Counted from the first letter of the stretch, positions 41,556-52,100 are shown. The stretch is 64,000 nucleotides of DNA from Paenibacillus sp. D2_2 (GCF_031199965.1 NZ_CP133605.1:716001-780000), one strand, 5' to 3'. The notes: generated by a model not told the origin, from the sequence alone. Numbers and translations are program-made.

Positions 41556-42488
41556 ATGGAGGAATCGGTGATTTCACCAGGAAACATGGTCAAGGAGCCC
41601 GAGAAAAAGCTAAAAAAAGTACGAAAAACATCGAACTGGAAAAAGTATATGTGGGGGTATCTTTTTCTCGTTCCGGCTATCGCTATTTTTATTATCTTCT
41701 TGTGGCTTCCGATTATTAAGGGTATCGTGTACAGCTTCTACAATGTCGATTTCGTGAAGGGCAACACCTTTGTCGGATTTGATAACTATGTGAAAATTTT
41801 CAATAACCCTGATTTATGGCTTTCCGTAAAGAATACATTGTATTTTATGTTCCTTACGCTGATTATCGGTTTCTGGGTGCCGATCGTAGCGGCGATTGCG
41901 ATATCGGAGCTGAAGTTCTTCCAGGGCTTTGCACGGATAGCGGCCTATCTACCATTCGTCGTCCCTGGCGTAGTGCTCTATGGCATGTGGAGATGGATGT
42001 ATGATCCGGTTGGTCCGATCAACGCTATACTTGGCTGGTTCGGCGCAGATCCAATTTCGTTCATTTCCGATGGACGCTTCTCGATGGTCTCGATTGTCTT
42101 CATGGAGACATGGCAGCAGTTCGGATCGGCGATGTTGATCTATTTGGCCGGGGTACTGAGTATTCCGCGGGACTGGTACGAGGCAGCTGAAATCGACGGA
42201 GCCGGAGTTTGGAGCCGGATTAAATATATTACACTCCCATCTATGCGCAGCTTGATCGTTCTGATGTTCATCCTGCAGATTATCGGCACATCACAGGCTT
42301 ACCAATCTCAATTGGCCCTGTTAGATGGAGGTCCGAACAAGGCTACGCTGACGTATGCGCTCTTCACAGTGAAGTACGCGTTTACCCAATTAGACTATGG
42401 GGCAGGTACAGCATTGGGTGTTCTGATGTTTATCGTCTTGGGTATCCTTGGCGTCATTCAATTCAAGATGAACAGGGAGGATTACTAA
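41556..42488 (+). CDS. CUT1 ABC sugar transporter permease, MalF/LplB-like
   Basis: 310 residues, six membrane segments after a charged N-terminus. The permease EAA loop is EAAEIDGAGVWSRIKYITLP. It pairs with the next permease to form the channel of a carbohydrate importer. ATG at 41556. No frameshift. No ATPase gene is present in the cluster, so a shared MsmX-type ATPase encoded elsewhere is probably used. Confidence 0.93.
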   Translation: MEESVISPGNMVKEPEKKLKKVRKTSNWKKYMWGYLFLVPAIAIFIIFLWLPIIKGIVYSFYNVDFVKGNTFVGFDNYVKIFNNPDLWLSVKNTLYFMFLTLIIGFWVPIVAAIAISELKFFQGFARIAAYLPFVVPGVVLYGMWRWMYDPVGPINAILGWFGADPISFISDGRFSMVSIVFMETWQQFGSAMLIYLAGVLSIPRDWYEAAEIDGAGVWSRIKYITLPSMRSLIVLMFILQIIGTSQAYQSQLALLDGGPNKATLTYALFTVKYAFTQLDYGAGTALGVLMFIVLGILGVIQFKMNREDY

Positions 42489-42489
42489 T

Positions 42490-43353
42490 ATGGAAAGAGG
42501 CATCCTGTCACCATCGGACCTGCGAAAGCCGGGGAATAAGATCGTCTATGGCATTATGGTTCTGGGCATTGCCGTTATGGCCGTTACGATGCTGTATCCG
42601 ATTCTAATGACGATGTTCAACGGACTTAAGAGCAATCCTGAAATCAACACCTTCCCACCGAAGTTTTTCCCGACGACATGGCATTGGGAGAACTTCAACA
42701 AGGGCTGGCATTATATCGCTTTACCTGTATTTCTGAAGAATACAATGTTCATTTTCCTGGGGAATTTGTTCATGACGATCTTGGTACTCGGTCTGGCAGC
42801 ATTCAGTATTTCGCGAATTCGCGTTCCACATAGTCGGCTAGTCTATTTCTTCATTCTGCTTACGTTGTTCATACCAGCAACAAGCTATATGATTCCTAAC
42901 TTTGTGAATCTGAAGCAGCTCGGTCTGCTAAATTCCTACTGGGCATTCTGGTTGCCCGCCGGAGCGAATGCATACTTCTTCTTGCTGATGAAGAATTTCT
43001 TCGATGGCATTCATCCGGAAATTTTCGAAGCAGCGCGGATCGATGGCGCTTCGGAGCTGACGAGCTATCTGCGGATTGCAGTTCCGTTGTCAGTCCCGAT
43101 ATTTGCCACACTGTCGATCTTTATTTTCTCTACAGCATGGAACGACTGGTTCTGGCCATCACTCGTTATGCATACAGAGGATAAATACACGCTGGCAACC
43201 GCGATATATAAGTATGTAATTAATGCGCGGAGCTTGGATAGTAGTATCAAATTTTCAATTTTGTTCATGGTCATGATCCCGCCAATCTTTGTGTTCCTGG
43301 GATTCCAGAAGTTTATTGTGCGCAGTGTTAGTCTGAGTGCTGTTAAAGGCTAA
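42490..43353 (+). CDS. CUT1 ABC sugar transporter permease, MalG/LplC-like
   Basis: 287 residues, six membrane segments, EAA loop EAARIDGASELTSYLRIAVP. It starts 1 bp after the preceding stop, so the two permeases are translationally coupled. Partner of the MalF-like subunit and the solute-binding lipoprotein. Confidence 0.93.
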   Translation: MERGILSPSDLRKPGNKIVYGIMVLGIAVMAVTMLYPILMTMFNGLKSNPEINTFPPKFFPTTWHWENFNKGWHYIALPVFLKNTMFIFLGNLFMTILVLGLAAFSISRIRVPHSRLVYFFILLTLFIPATSYMIPNFVNLKQLGLLNSYWAFWLPAGANAYFFLLMKNFFDGIHPEIFEAARIDGASELTSYLRIAVPLSVPIFATLSIFIFSTAWNDWFWPSLVMHTEDKYTLATAIYKYVINARSLDSSIKFSILFMVMIPPIFVFLGFQKFIVRSVSLSAVKG

Positions 43354-43361
43354 GTGATAAG

Positions 43362-43375
43362 AGGTAGCGTTTTCA
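43362..43375. promoter_or_regulatory. cre-like catabolite control site before the solute-binding protein gene
   Basis: On the minus strand TGAAAACGCTACCT, matching 13 of 14 positions of the CcpA cre consensus. It lies between the second permease and the lipoprotein gene, where it could repress or modulate the lipoprotein transcript when glucose is present. Confidence 0.55.
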
Positions 43376-43488
43376 TTTAGCGTAGGGCTGCACATGATCG
43401 CCATATGAATACACATCGTCCTCGTACGGGGAATCTTCTAAGATAAAAATGTAGTAGTCGATAACAATTATGGAAAAGGGGAGTTTCA

Positions 43489-44943
43489 ATGCGCAAGTTC
43501 TCAGCAGTACTGATGTGCCTTATGCTGCTAGGTTCACTGCTCGCAGCGTGCGGCGGCGGAAAGAACAATGCAAGCGACAAGGCGAATAATGGAGGAGCTA
43601 CTCCAAGCAATACCGGCGGTACCAACACGGCGACGACGGATGAGCCGAAGGACGACATTACACAAAGGAAAGTAACGCTGAAAATTCACTATCCATTACC
43701 GGATGAAACTACGCTTCGTGCGCAAGAAGACGATAAGATCGCCCGCTTTCAAGCGAAGTATCCGAATGTAACGATTATCAAGGATGACTGGAAATACGAT
43801 ATTAACGAAATTGGCGTGAAAATGGCTTCCAACGAAGCCCCGACCTTCTACAATACTTGGGCAACAGAGGCTAACTTTCTGGTAGAACGCGGTTGGGTTG
43901 CTGACATCACGGACCTGTGGAACAACTGGGAGTACAAGGATGATATCAACCCTGTTCTGCAGAACCAATTTATCGTAGATGGCAAAGTATATGGGATCAC
44001 TCAAAACGGCTACATTACTTCTACAGTAGTGAATAAGAAGATTTTGGACGATAAAGGCGTTGCCGTTCCTTCACTCGATTGGACTTGGGATGATATGTAT
44101 AACACGGCCAAAGCGGTTGCCGATCCGAAGAAAGGGATCTCAGGTATTGCCCCAATGGGTAAAGGAAATGAAGCTGGTTGGAACTGGACGAACTTCTTGT
44201 TCGAAGCTGGTGGAGATATCGAGAGCAACACAGATGGTAAAGTAACTGCCGCATTTAATACCGATGCAGGCGTCAAAGCCCTCGACTTCTATAAGAAGCT
44301 GAAATGGGAAGCCAATGCGATTCCGCAGGATTGGGCCCTCGGCTGGGGTGATGCAGTAAGCTCGTTCCAACAAGGACGTACAGGTATGGTTATCGCAGGC
44401 GCATTTGACGTAGTTCAGGCTGCTCTGAATGAAGGTGGCATGAAGCCTGAGGATGTGCTCGTCTATCCGATGCCAGCTGCTGAAGCCGGTGGCAAGCATT
44501 ACGGGATTCTAGGTGGTAACTATCTCGTTATCAACCCGAATGCAACAAAAGATGAGCAGGAAATGGCCTTCCGCTATATTACTTTTGATTATTTCGTAGA
44601 TGATGCTCTGAAGGCAACAGAAGATACGATTCAAGCTCGCAAAGCAGAAGGCAAGTACTATGTTCCGACTCCACTTGAGTACTTCAAGGATGACTCCGAG
44701 TATGCAAGCAAGATTCAAGCGATCTATAACAAGTACGACAACGTGTACAAATACGATCCTAAGTTGTTCTCGTTGCTGGAAGGCAAACCAGAAGCTCAAT
44801 TTGGTACACAGGACTACTATGCAACAATGTCCAACGTAGTACAAGAATCGTTCTCGAAGAAGGACACCGATTCGAAGAAACAGCTTGATATTGCTGCACA
44901 GTACGTGCAAGAAAATTACTTTGATAAGATTGCAGCAAAATAA
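43489..44943 (+). CDS. ABC sugar transporter solute-binding lipoprotein
   Basis: 484 residues. Lipoprotein signal with the lipobox LLAAC at about residues 17-21 (LMLLGSLLAACGGGKNN), then a Thr/Asn-rich tether and a periplasmic-binding-protein fold (RVNKKILDDKGVAVPSLDWT-type segment; GWNWTNFLFEAGGDI; GGNYLVINPNA). It delivers the sugar to the two permeases. The ATG at 43489 has GGGGAG upstream. Its separate leader carries a cre-like site. The sugar is probably an alpha-linked glucose disaccharide, given the phosphorylases nearby. Confidence 0.93.
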   Translation: MRKFSAVLMCLMLLGSLLAACGGGKNNASDKANNGGATPSNTGGTNTATTDEPKDDITQRKVTLKIHYPLPDETTLRAQEDDKIARFQAKYPNVTIIKDDWKYDINEIGVKMASNEAPTFYNTWATEANFLVERGWVADITDLWNNWEYKDDINPVLQNQFIVDGKVYGITQNGYITSTVVNKKILDDKGVAVPSLDWTWDDMYNTAKAVADPKKGISGIAPMGKGNEAGWNWTNFLFEAGGDIESNTDGKVTAAFNTDAGVKALDFYKKLKWEANAIPQDWALGWGDAVSSFQQGRTGMVIAGAFDVVQAALNEGGMKPEDVLVYPMPAAEAGGKHYGILGGNYLVINPNATKDEQEMAFRYITFDYFVDDALKATEDTIQARKAEGKYYVPTPLEYFKDDSEYASKIQAIYNKYDNVYKYDPKLFSLLEGKPEAQFGTQDYYATMSNVVQESFSKKDTDSKKQLDIAAQYVQENYFDKIAAK

Positions 44944-44977
44944 GCTGAGCGGTTAACAAGTATAAGATGTATATACT

Positions 44978-45008
44978 AAGGCGTCCCTAATGGGACGCCT
45001 TCGTTGTT
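44978..45008 (+). terminator. Terminator after the solute-binding protein gene
   Basis: AAGGCGTCCC-TAAT-GGGACGCCTT, perfect stem, then TCGTTGTT. Confidence 0.9.
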
Positions 45009-45054
45009 GAGAAGGTATATGTGCTATCTGTTGATTCGAGCCGGCTTTCGTCGC

Positions 45055-45237
45055 TAACGAAACACCATATCGTTATTTGCTCAAAAACAGGGGGAAATCG
45101 AATCTAACGAAACGTCATATCGTTATTTGGGTTAAATCTAGGTTTTCAGCCGCCATTTTTGCTAAATAACGATACCCTGTTTCGTTACATTTTTTTGAGG
45201 TGCTTTTGGATGCAAATAGCGATACCACGTTTCGTTA
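45055..45237. repeat. Four-unit palindromic array, TAACGAAAC type, copy 2
   Basis: Direct units begin at 45055 and 45105 (TAACGAAAC...ATATCGTTATTT), inverted units end at 45187 and 45237 (AAATAACGATA...GTTTCGTTA, one with TAGCGA). The spacer TTTGCTCAAAAACAG after unit 1 also occurs as TTTCCTCAAAAACAG after the outer inverted unit of the copy at 37859. Total is 183 bp; offsets 0, 50, 132, 182. Confidence 0.92.
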
Positions 45238-45259
45238 GAGTCGGCTTCAAAGCCATGAT

Positions 45260-45307
45260 AAAAAAGCCCCTTGTGGCTCAAGCCTATATGCCTGAGCCAC
45301 AAGGGGC
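45260..45307 (-). terminator. Terminator after hemL
   Basis: AGCCCCTTGTGGCTCA / TGAGCCACAAGGGGCT perfect stem; the minus strand continues with TTTTTT. Confidence 0.92.
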
Positions 45308-45325
45308 TAATATGGATCATGCCAT

Positions 45326-46637
45326 TTATTTGCTAGCGATTTCCTTGAAAGAAGCTTCAGCTGCTTCAAGTGTGAAGTCAATGTCCGCATCGGTGTGAGC
45401 CGTCGTCAGGAACCAGGCTTCATATTTGGATGGAGCAAGATTAACACCGCGATCTAGCATAGCACGGAAGAAGGCGGCAAATGCTTCGCTATCCGTATCT
45501 TGCGCCTCGTCATAGTTCGTTACCGGATGGTCGCAGAAATGCGTTGAGAAGGAGCCGCGAATCTGGTTAATTGTCAATGGAACACCATGGCGCTTAGCAG
45601 ACTCAGCCAGGCCAGCGGTCAATTTCACAGTAAGACGATTCATCTCCTCGTATACTTTAGGATCCTGCAGCACTTCAAGGCAAGCGATACCTGCAGAGAT
45701 CGAAGCCGGGTTGCCAGCCATCGTTCCCGCTTGATAAGCCGGGCCGAGTGGAGCGACCTTCTCCATGATCTCTTTGCTGCCGCCGTATGCACCGATCGGC
45801 AATCCGCCACCGATGATCTTGCCAAGTGCAGTCAGATCCGGCTTGATCGCATCATGGTTATCTAGTCCCGCATAGGTTTGTGCGGAGCCGTAATGGAAGC
45901 GGAAAGCCGTAATAACCTCATCATAAATGACGAGCGCGCCGTATTGATGAGTAAGTCGGCATACATCTTCAAGGAAGCCAGGCTTGGGCATAACCATCCC
46001 GAAGTTGCCGACAATTGGTTCGATCATGACTGCCGCTACGTCATCGCCCCATTTCTCCAGAGCTTCCTGCAATCCAGTGGCATCGTTAAATGGAACGGTA
46101 ATAACCTCTTGAGCGATGCTTGTTGGGATACCAGCGCTGTCCGGGATGCCAAGCGTCGATGGGCCGGAGCCTGCAGCAACAAGTACAAGGTCGGAATGGC
46201 CATGATAGCAGCCGGCGAACTTGATAATCTTGTTGCGGCCGGTATAGGCACGGGCAACGCGGATCGTCGTCATAACGGCTTCTGTACCGGAATTGACGAA
46301 GCGGACTTTATCCATCGAAGGAATTGCTTCCTTCAGCATAACGGCGAGCTGGATTTCAAGCTCAGTAGGTGTACCGTACAGCGTTCCGTTAGCCGCTGCT
46401 TCGACAATGGCCTTCGTGACATGCGGATGGGCATGTCCGGTAATAATTGGGCCGTAAGCAGCCAGATAGTCGACATAGCGGTTGCCATCGACATCCCAGA
46501 AGTAGGCGCCTTCGCCCTTCTTCATAAAGACGGGCGCCCGCCCCAACCGCTTTGAACGAGCGAGAAGGGCTGTTGACGCCGCCTACGATATGTTGAAGTG
46601 CTTCCTCATATAATACTTCGGATTGTTTCCTGTTCAT
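45326..46637 (-). CDS. hemL: Glutamate-1-semialdehyde 2,1-aminomutase (frameshift, two bases missing)
   Basis: PLP enzyme that makes 5-aminolevulinate for haem synthesis. The PLP lysine lies in [39 protein letters not shown] and [11 protein letters not shown] are family blocks. The N-terminus [20 protein letters not shown] is in a different frame from the rest: near 46540, runs of four and three G should be five and four, giving [17 protein letters not shown]. Repaired length is about 437 residues. Whether this is HemL or the GsaB paralogue of Firmicutes cannot be decided here. ATG at 46637 with GGAAG upstream. Confidence 0.93.
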
Positions 46638-46714
46638 GATGTGTTACTTCCTTTCACAGTAGGTAATAGTGCTTCCAGGGCTTCGAATCAGGTTGTTTAA
46701 CCATCTCCTCAGGC

Positions 46715-47787
46715 TCAGGGCCCGCTGGAAGTATCCGCAGCTTCATTCTTAATCTTCGGTGCACTGTTGCTGCCGTTGGTCTTAGAATTGCTGTCGTCCC
46801 CGCTGTTCTGCTCATCAACTGAGGTGTCATCTGTTCTATTGAATACTTCCTGGACATACGCTTTGAGCTCTTCCTCACTCTTGATACCGAGCACTTCAGC
46901 TCCGCCGACACTCTTCTCGACAAGGAGGCTCATTGGTGGAATTTGCTCACTGGCTGTCATTTTGCTTGAATAGCCAAGATTAGCCAGCTTCCACATATCG
47001 TTAATCGTCAGGTTCGTATCGATATAAGGGTTAATTTTCTCTAGAATAGACGGTAACTTGAGCAAGGAGGTCGTCGAGATCATTTTGTTCGCAACCGCCG
47101 TTAAGAAATTACGCTGACGTTCTGTGCGACTGTAGTCCGATAGGGCATCATGCCGGAAACGAACGTATTGCAGCGCAGTTTTACCGTCCAAATGCTGTTG
47201 GCCTTGCTTCAAATCGATATCGTACTCATGATTATCGGCCTTGCTCGTATAATGCATATCCTTCTCTACATAGAAATCTACGCCGCCGATGGAGTCAACC
47301 AGTTCGATAAACCCTTGAAAATCGGTATAAACATAATATTGAATGGGAATGCCAAGCAGGTCGGAGACCGTCTTCATGGCTGTGTTAGGTCCATGGGTGA
47401 TAGCTGAATTGATTCGATTCATGCCATATTCAGGAATCTTGACATAGGTGTCCCGCATGATCGAGAACAAATACCCTCGTTTGGTTACTGGATCAAGTGA
47501 AGCGACCAGCATGGTATCGGAACGTGGAACTTCTCCTTTTGTAGACCGCGAGCGTCAACACCCATCAGCAGGATATTAACTCTGTCGGTCCCTTCCCATT
47601 TTGGTGGTTCTGGGGTCTTGCTTGTCTCCGTCGGTTTAACTTGATAAAATGGAGAATCCTCGCCGGTCTTCTGGAAATTGTCTACCTGATTGTAAATAGC
47701 GGTAAAATAATAAGCCAGAAAAGCAACAACAATGACCAGGACCGCTAGCAGCGACCAGAGGATGGTCCGCTTTGTTCGTTTTGTCAT
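46715..47787 (-). CDS. LytR-CpsA-Psr family cell-wall glycopolymer transferase (one frameshift)
   Basis: Membrane-anchored enzyme that attaches teichoic acids or other glycopolymers to peptidoglycan. ATG at 47787, one N-terminal helix (ILWSLLAVLVIVVAFLAYYF), then the LCP domain: VNILLMGVDAR and, after adding one G near 47522, GLQKGEVPRSDTMLVASLDP, then SIMRDTYVKIP and RQRNFLTAVANKM. The lipid- and metal-binding Asp and Arg residues are present. The C-terminus is an acidic/Asn/Ser-rich tail. About 358 residues. Confidence 0.9.
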
Positions 47788-47913
47788 ATAAATTTCTTTC
47801 CTTTCAGAAAAAACGATGAGTTCATTTTGATGGCAGTACTCCATACATTATAATTTTTTTTATAGTTACAATCAATTTTATGAGGGTTAGTATTCTTTTA
47901 GGAGGCTTTTCTT

Positions 47914-48399
47914 ATGAATCAGCAATCTGTTGAACTAGGACAACCTGTTCCAAATTTCACACTTCCTGCTAACGGGGGTAATGAAGTAAGCCTAAGCCAG
48001 TTTCGTGGACGGAAGGTCGTCATATATTTCTATCCGAAGGACATGACCTCGGCTTGTACTCAAGAGGCTTGTGATTTCCGCGATAATTATAGCGTCATTA
48101 GCAAGCAGGATGCGGTCGTGCTCGGTATTAGCGGTGATCCGGTGAAGTCACATAACCGCTTTGTGGAGAAGCAGAATCTTCCGTTCCTGCTGTTATCGGA
48201 TGAAGACCATGAGGTCTGCAGAATGTTTGGAGTGTGGCAGCTTAAGAAGATGTATGGCCGCGAATATGAAGGCATCGTCCGCTCCACTTTTTTGATTGAT
48301 GAGGAAGGGCGACTGGTTCGTGAGTGGCGTGGGATTCGAGTGAAGGGGCATGTAGAGAATGTTCTGGAGGCTATAAAAGAATTGAGTCTCGAAAGCTAA
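47914..48399 (+). CDS. bcp: Thiol peroxidase of the BCP/AhpC-TSA family
   Basis: 161 residues, peroxiredoxin. The peroxidatic cysteine is in TSACTQEACDFRDNY, and YFYPKDMT precedes it; the second cysteine of the TxEACxFRD motif is present, so an atypical 2-Cys mechanism is likely. ATG at 47914 with AGGAGG upstream. It reduces hydrogen and organic peroxides, using thioredoxin. Intact. Confidence 0.95.
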   Translation: MNQQSVELGQPVPNFTLPANGGNEVSLSQFRGRKVVIYFYPKDMTSACTQEACDFRDNYSVISKQDAVVLGISGDPVKSHNRFVEKQNLPFLLLSDEDHEVCRMFGVWQLKKMYGREYEGIVRSTFLIDEEGRLVREWRGIRVKGHVENVLEAIKELSLES

Positions 48400-48446
48400 T
48401 AGCTTGAAAATTCTAATTGGGTATGTATAATTAATGCATATAACCT

Positions 48447-48468
48447 ACGGAATGAACATTCATTCCGT
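48447..48468. promoter_or_regulatory. Operator O1 of the TetR regulator
   Basis: 22-bp palindrome with arms ACGGAATGAA and TTCATTCCGT around CA, 18 bp before the tetR-type start codon. The same site recurs at 49075 and 49113. Confidence 0.88.
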
Positions 48469-48486
48469 TAGATTGAGGGTGAAAAA

Positions 48487-49056
48487 ATGTCCAACCAAAA
48501 GCAGAGGGATATTATGGGAGCTTCTCTGGCTTTGTTCTCGGAACGTGGTTATGATGGAACAACGATACCGATGATCGCGGAGAAGGCACAAGTTGGCGGT
48601 ACCATTTACCGATATTTTGAGAATAAAGAACAATTGGTAAACGAGCTATTTCAGTCATGCCTGCAGCACTTTTTAACTAAAGTCAAAGAGGACTTTCCTT
48701 ATTCCAATACAAATCTGCGAGAACAATTTCATCATATTTTTCAAAAAATGATCGAAATCACTAAGCAGGACGTCTATGTGGTGACATTTATTGAGTCGCA
48801 CTGTGTGGGTCATTATTTGGACGAAGAAAGCAGGAAGATGTTCCATGATTTTTTGGGCTTTTTTGGTCAATTTCTGGATAAAGGCAGGGAGCAGGGAATC
48901 ATTGTGGATAAATTCCCGACTGAAACTCTGATCGCTATTGTATACGGAGCATATGCTCAGATGAATAAGCTAATTCAATATGGTGTTCTTCAATGGACTG
49001 AAGAGTTGGCAAGAGGTATTGAAGAATGCTGTTGGAACGCTATTAGAATCTATTGA
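48487..49056 (+). CDS. TetR-family repressor
   Basis: 189 residues. N-terminal helix-turn-helix (YDGTTIPMIAEKAQVGGTIYRYFENK) truncated at 20 as GTTIPMIAEKAQVGGTIYRY, and a ligand-binding C-terminal domain with aromatic residues. It sits directly before an MMPL transporter with three copies of one palindrome around it. By analogy with other TetR/exporter pairs it probably represses itself and the transporter until a lipophilic ligand binds. Confidence 0.92.
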   Translation: MSNQKQRDIMGASLALFSERGYDGTTIPMIAEKAQVGGTIYRYFENKEQLVNELFQSCLQHFLTKVKEDFPYSNTNLREQFHHIFQKMIEITKQDVYVVTFIESHCVGHYLDEESRKMFHDFLGFFGQFLDKGREQGIIVDKFPTETLIAIVYGAYAQMNKLIQYGVLQWTEELARGIEECCWNAIRIY

Positions 49057-49074
49057 TTCTATAGCTCTGCCATT

Positions 49075-49134
49075 ACGGAATGAACGTTCATTCCGAATTA
49101 TTTTACTTCTAAACGGAATGAACATTCATTCCGT
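49075..49134. promoter_or_regulatory. Operators O2 and O3 before the MMPL gene
   Basis: O2 (49075-49096) has arms ACGGAATGAA/TTCATTCCGA with a CG centre; O3 (49113-49134) is identical to O1. They are 38 bp apart, start to start, about 3.6 helical turns, in the tetR-MMPL gap. Confidence 0.88.
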
Positions 49135-49166
49135 ATGAATATATTTTAATAAAGGAGATGGAGAAT

Positions 49167-52100
49167 TTGAGAAAAATACTGAATTGGCGGACAGGAACAT
49201 TGATGGTATGGATTATTGCAGCTGTTATAGCCGTATTGATGATGCCAGATTTGAACTTATTGGTCCGTGAAAAGGGGCAACCGAGTATCCCTGATACGAC
49301 ACCAAGTCAAATTGCCAAGGTTATGCTTAGCGAGATGAATGATACTGGAGAGGAAAAATATGACCTTATCGCAGTGTTTCATAGCGGGAGTAAGGCAGCA
49401 TTGTCTCAAGATCAGCGGAATTCCATCAAGCAGGCCGTTACACGATTGACGGAGGATAAGGATCAATTAGGCATTCAGGAGATCCTGTCACCATTTAATA
49501 ATGAGCAAATGGGAAGTCAGCTTGTCTCAAAGGATCAGACGACCATGTTAGTGCAATTCAGCGTGAACAAGCAGGCTCATACAATTAATGAAGTGAAAGC
49601 CATGCTTGATCAATACTTGCAAGTGGATGATGTGAAATCTTATTTAACAGGCAACGATGTTATTATCGAGGATTTTGTTCAATCTGTTCAATCTGGAGTT
49701 AAGAAGACGGAGCTTATTGCCATCATCTTTATTTTAATCGTATTGATCGCTGTCTTCCGTTCACCGATTGTTCCTATCATCTCATTACTGACCGTCGGTG
49801 TATCTTATTTGGTGTCCATGTCGATCGTCGGGAATCTAGTTGAGCAATTCAACTTCCCATTTTCTAATTTTACTCAAGTGTTTATTGTGATTGTGCTGTT
49901 TGGTATAGGGACGGACTACAACATTTTGCTGTATTCCAGATTCAAGGAAGAACTAAGCACTTCGGATGATGTATTATCAGCTGTTAAAAACACCTTCAAA
50001 TCAGCGGGGAGGACGGTGCTGTACAGTGGAGTAGCTGTATTCATCGGGTTTATGACGCTATTTCTGGCCGAGTTCTCAATTTATCGTTCTGCTTCGGCTG
50101 TAGCGATTGGGATCGCTGTGCTGTTGCTCGCGCTGAATTCACTGAATCCTTTTTTCATGGCGCTGTTAGGTAAAGGAATGTTCTGGCCGCTCAAGAAATT
50201 CAATGGTCACGGTGAAAACCGCCTATGGGGCTTTCTAGCCAAAAACTCTGTATTACGTCCCGTTGTAGGTATTATTATTGTTGCGGTAATCAGTATTCCT
50301 TGTATTTTGACATACAGTAATTCGTTCAGTTATAACGACCTCCTTGAGGTGGATGATACGTATGCCTCTAAGCAGGGGATTAATGTGATTGAGGATCATT
50401 TCCCAGCGGGATCTCCTCCCCGGTTAATCTTGTCATTCAATCAGGGCATTCGTTGGAGGATACGCAAAGTTTGCAGGCTCTTGATGAGATTGTAGATAAA
50501 ATATCCAAGGTAAACGGTATTTCAAAAGTATACTCGGTGACCCGGCCTATGGGGGAGAAAATCGATGAGCTGTATATTGACGACCAAAGTCAGCAACTGA
50601 GCAGTGGGATTGATGAGGCCCAAAACGGGATTGGCAAGATATCCGGCGGACTATCCTCGGCAGAATCACAGCTTGGTTCAGGTGCGGCTGGTGTGGATGA
50701 GGTTCAAAAGCTGGTGGATGGAACTAAGGCAATGAAAGACGGTGTCGTTCAGCTAGGCGATGCACTGGGTAAATTATCTTCAGGGCTTGAGGATGGAGCT
50801 AGCGGGGCAGGGAAGCTGAAGTTGGGGCTAGCATCGTTAAATGAGCAATTAACTGCCCTTGCCAAGGGAACCAATCAATTACAAGAAAGCTATATTCAAT
50901 TAGAAAATGGCTTGGGTAGCTTCGGAAATCAATTCGCGGCTATAGGTCAAGCCATTGAAGGGGCGAAGCAGGGCTTTGAGACGATTGAGCTGTCAATGAA
51001 TCATTTGCTACAAGAAAAGCCTGAGCTTGCTAAAGAGGCCGATGTTCAGAATACACTTGCCGTAGCCGCGGCCGCGAAGCAGCAGTTAACTCAATTCACA
51101 GAGGAACTGAAGCAATTAACACCGCAATATGAAGCAGCTATGGCTGCCTTCAAGCAAGCCAATACCTCGATGAAGCAGGTCAACGATGCATTATCGCAAA
51201 TGGAGCATGGTGCCGCACAACTGCAGGGTGCTGCCTCAGAACTGGAGGCTGGTGTTACAGCGGGAGCTAAAGGTGCAGCACAGATGTCAGATAAAACATT
51301 GATGCTTGAGACAGGGCTTGGACAAATCAGTGATGGTCAGCAGCAAATGTTGACCGGAATAGATGATTTGACGGGTAAGATAGACAAGTTGAAGGCAGGA
51401 TTGTCGGATAGTACGGAAGGCTTGGAACAAATTCATTCAGGACTTGATGATGCCAACAAATATTTACGTGATCTTGGTGAATCGGGAGCATCCCGGAAGC
51501 TATTTATTCCTCAGGAAGTTATGGAGGGTAAGGACTTCCAGCAATCGCTGGACACGTATATGTCCAAGGATCGAAAGAGTACCAAGGTTCTAATCATTTT
51601 AGATGTGAATCCTTTTACAGAGGAAGCCATGAATATTGTTGAAGAGCTGGATAAGCAGGTTCAATCTGCTGTTCAGGGAACAGAATTAAGTGGTGCCCAT
51701 ATCGCGATTGGCGGTAAATCTTCACAAAACGTGGATTTGCGAGATCTATCGAAAGGCGACTTCACTCGAACAGCGATCATTATGCTGGTAGGGATTGGCT
51801 TAGTTCTTATGCTGATCACCCGCTCGATCTGGCAGCCGATTCTGATTATTGGTTCACTGGTATTAACGTATGAGATGTCACTGGGAATTGGCGAGTGGAT
51901 CGCTGCTAAGTTCCTTGGAGTTTCTGAATTAGGATGGAATATACCGTTCTTCTCCTTCGTTATGCTTATCGCTCTAGGTGTCGATTACAGTATATTTTTG
52001 ATGATGCGTTACCGGGAAACCGAAGGCTCCCCGGATAGAAGAATAACGGACGCTGCAGTTCATATCGGAGGCGTGGTCATCTCTGCAGCGATCATATTAA

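Larger units (their letters stand above)
44944..45325. other. 382-bp convergent intergenic region
   Basis: Holds the lipoprotein-gene terminator (44978-45008), a four-unit palindromic array (45055-45237) and the hemL terminator (45260-45307). No gene. Confidence 0.75.

Noticed and set aside
45878..46555. 225-codon plus-strand frame in hemL
   Set aside because: Antisense to hemL, no homology, no start signal.
49158..49166. ATG at 49158 as start of the MMPL gene
   Set aside because: It directly abuts the AAAGGAG ribosome binding site, leaving no spacer; the TTG 9 bp later is spaced correctly.
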